Shown here piece after piece: positions 63,201-64,000 of a stretch of DNA of 64,000 bases. The DNA lies in the NCBI RefSeq assembly GCF_000264905.1, contig NW_006763131.1, positions 2,870,708-2,934,707 on the forward strand, read 5' to 3'. How positions within the stretch are numbered: the first letter of the stretch is position 1; every line of letters begins with the position of its first letter. The notes below the pieces were generated by a model. It was not told the origin of the DNA and did not search any database. It saw only the letters and a program-made list of their open reading frames with translations. The position numbers and the translations under genes are program-made. The DNA comes from Stereum hirsutum FP-91666 SS1. Lineage: Eukaryota; Basidiomycota; Agaricomycetes; Russulales; Stereaceae.

Positions 63201-64000
63201 GCCGTCGTCGCCAAGTATTCCTCAGCAGGTACTTCAAGTTAGGGGGACCGCGCATCATGATCACTAGGAGGTGTGGATGTCCCTAAACCTCTGTGAGCTT
63301 TTGGAACGCTGATTGCGCCCGGTGACGGTGCCGTCAGCTCGTGCGAATGGGCTGGGCCAAATTCCGATGCGTGCTCGTGTTGCAGTCGCTGCCACGCTCC
63401 GATGGGTAAGTTATCGCATCATTCCTCATTCCCACCGCTGCATATATGCGATATATATGCAGGAGGAAGGAAGGCCGCCAAAATTAACCTACAGCATTTT
63501 GCTTTTCTTGTTTGGGAGCGTCACTGCCGCTACGTTCATCCTGTGATTCATCGTATCGCAATTAGTGCGTAGAGCTGAGGAAAGGAGCACCCCTTGAAGT
63601 TCATCCAGCTGTCATCGAACGACTCGGAAGCAGCTCGGACGTTCTGTACGTGGCAATCGCATATCCCCAACCATTCCCAGCCGTTTCCAGCCCGATGAGA
63701 TCTCAGGCATAAAAAGCATACGTGTATCTTCGATCACTCTGTTTCAAAAACTCAAACAGCACGCCGGCTCAAGATATGAAACTCGCCCGTTTTGGGAAGT
63801 TGCTTTCGACCCGTTCGAGGCCTGACAGTGATTGCAATGTAATGGCTACTCTTGGCTACTAAGTTATTTGACGAAGTCCGAAGATCAATCCCAGTTCAGC
63901 GAGAGTTAGCAGAATCATGCATGCAAGAAGCAGCTGGTTCAGGAGGTCTAGGAGCAGCATGTCTGCTGCGCGGTCAAGCTGTGAAAATTTTCGTCAGCCT
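60285..64000. other. Gene-free right end: cyclin leader and unassigned sequence
   Basis: The first part should hold the cyclin promoter and 5' leader; pyrimidine-rich minus-strand sequence runs to about 60950, as in long leaders of cell-cycle genes. Plus-strand 61297-61833 (178 codons) and minus-strand 62075-62461 (128 codons) have no family features. On minus at 62631-62942 a frame reads RRAFLTGAIGNSDTSTAPAS and later PKMRVGQWMNRRTGFEFEW, which looks more protein-like than the rest, but no start or splice partner fits it. No repeat or element is recognised in the last kilobase. Confidence 0.35.

Overview
The window is nuclear DNA from a filamentous basidiomycete, most likely an Agaricomycete. 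Genes are dense, sit on both strands and are cut by many short introns (about 50-70 nt, GT..AG). Proteins are most like fungal families, and one gene carries a DUF6533-type multi-pass membrane module, a family known almost only from Agaricomycetes. I cannot name the genus. No CRISPR array, bacterial operon, rRNA, convincing tRNA or intact transposon is visible.

Layout, left: the 3' end of a cyclin H gene (TFIIH), ribosomal protein uL13 (-), mitochondrial acyl carrier protein (+), a regucalcin/SMP-30-like protein (+), mitochondrial ribosomal protein bL17 (+), an Aim6-like PLC-type phosphodiesterase (-), two uncharacterised proteins (-), RNA polymerase III subunit Rpc37 (-), a DHX29-type DExH RNA helicase (-) and the INO80 remodeler ATPase (-).

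Layout, centre: fumarase (-) is divergent from PEX11 (+), and the twin-CX9C protein Cmc1 (-) is divergent from lipoyl synthase (+). A tandem pair of SET-domain genes follows, then a large gene joining a DUF6533 membrane region to a CHAT (caspase-like) protease domain.

Layout, right: a gene-poor stretch with a two-copy direct repeat, a mitochondrial trypsin-like protease (-), a disordered basidiomycete protein (+), 6-phosphogluconolactonase (+), a D-galacturonate-reductase-like Gfo/Idh/MocA enzyme (+) and a G1-type cyclin (-) with very long gene-free flanks. The last 3.7 kb hold nothing I can support.

Most genes are housekeeping. Several have mitochondrial roles (ACP, bL17m, fumarase, Cmc1, lipoyl synthase, the protease). 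Mitochondrial ACP supplies the octanoyl chain that becomes the substrate of lipoyl synthase, so those two are functionally linked although about 30 kb apart. The most unusual object is the membrane-anchored CHAT protease at 40275-44141. Next come the diverging SET duplicates and the micro-exons of 6, 8 and 18 nt that encode catalytic-core motifs.
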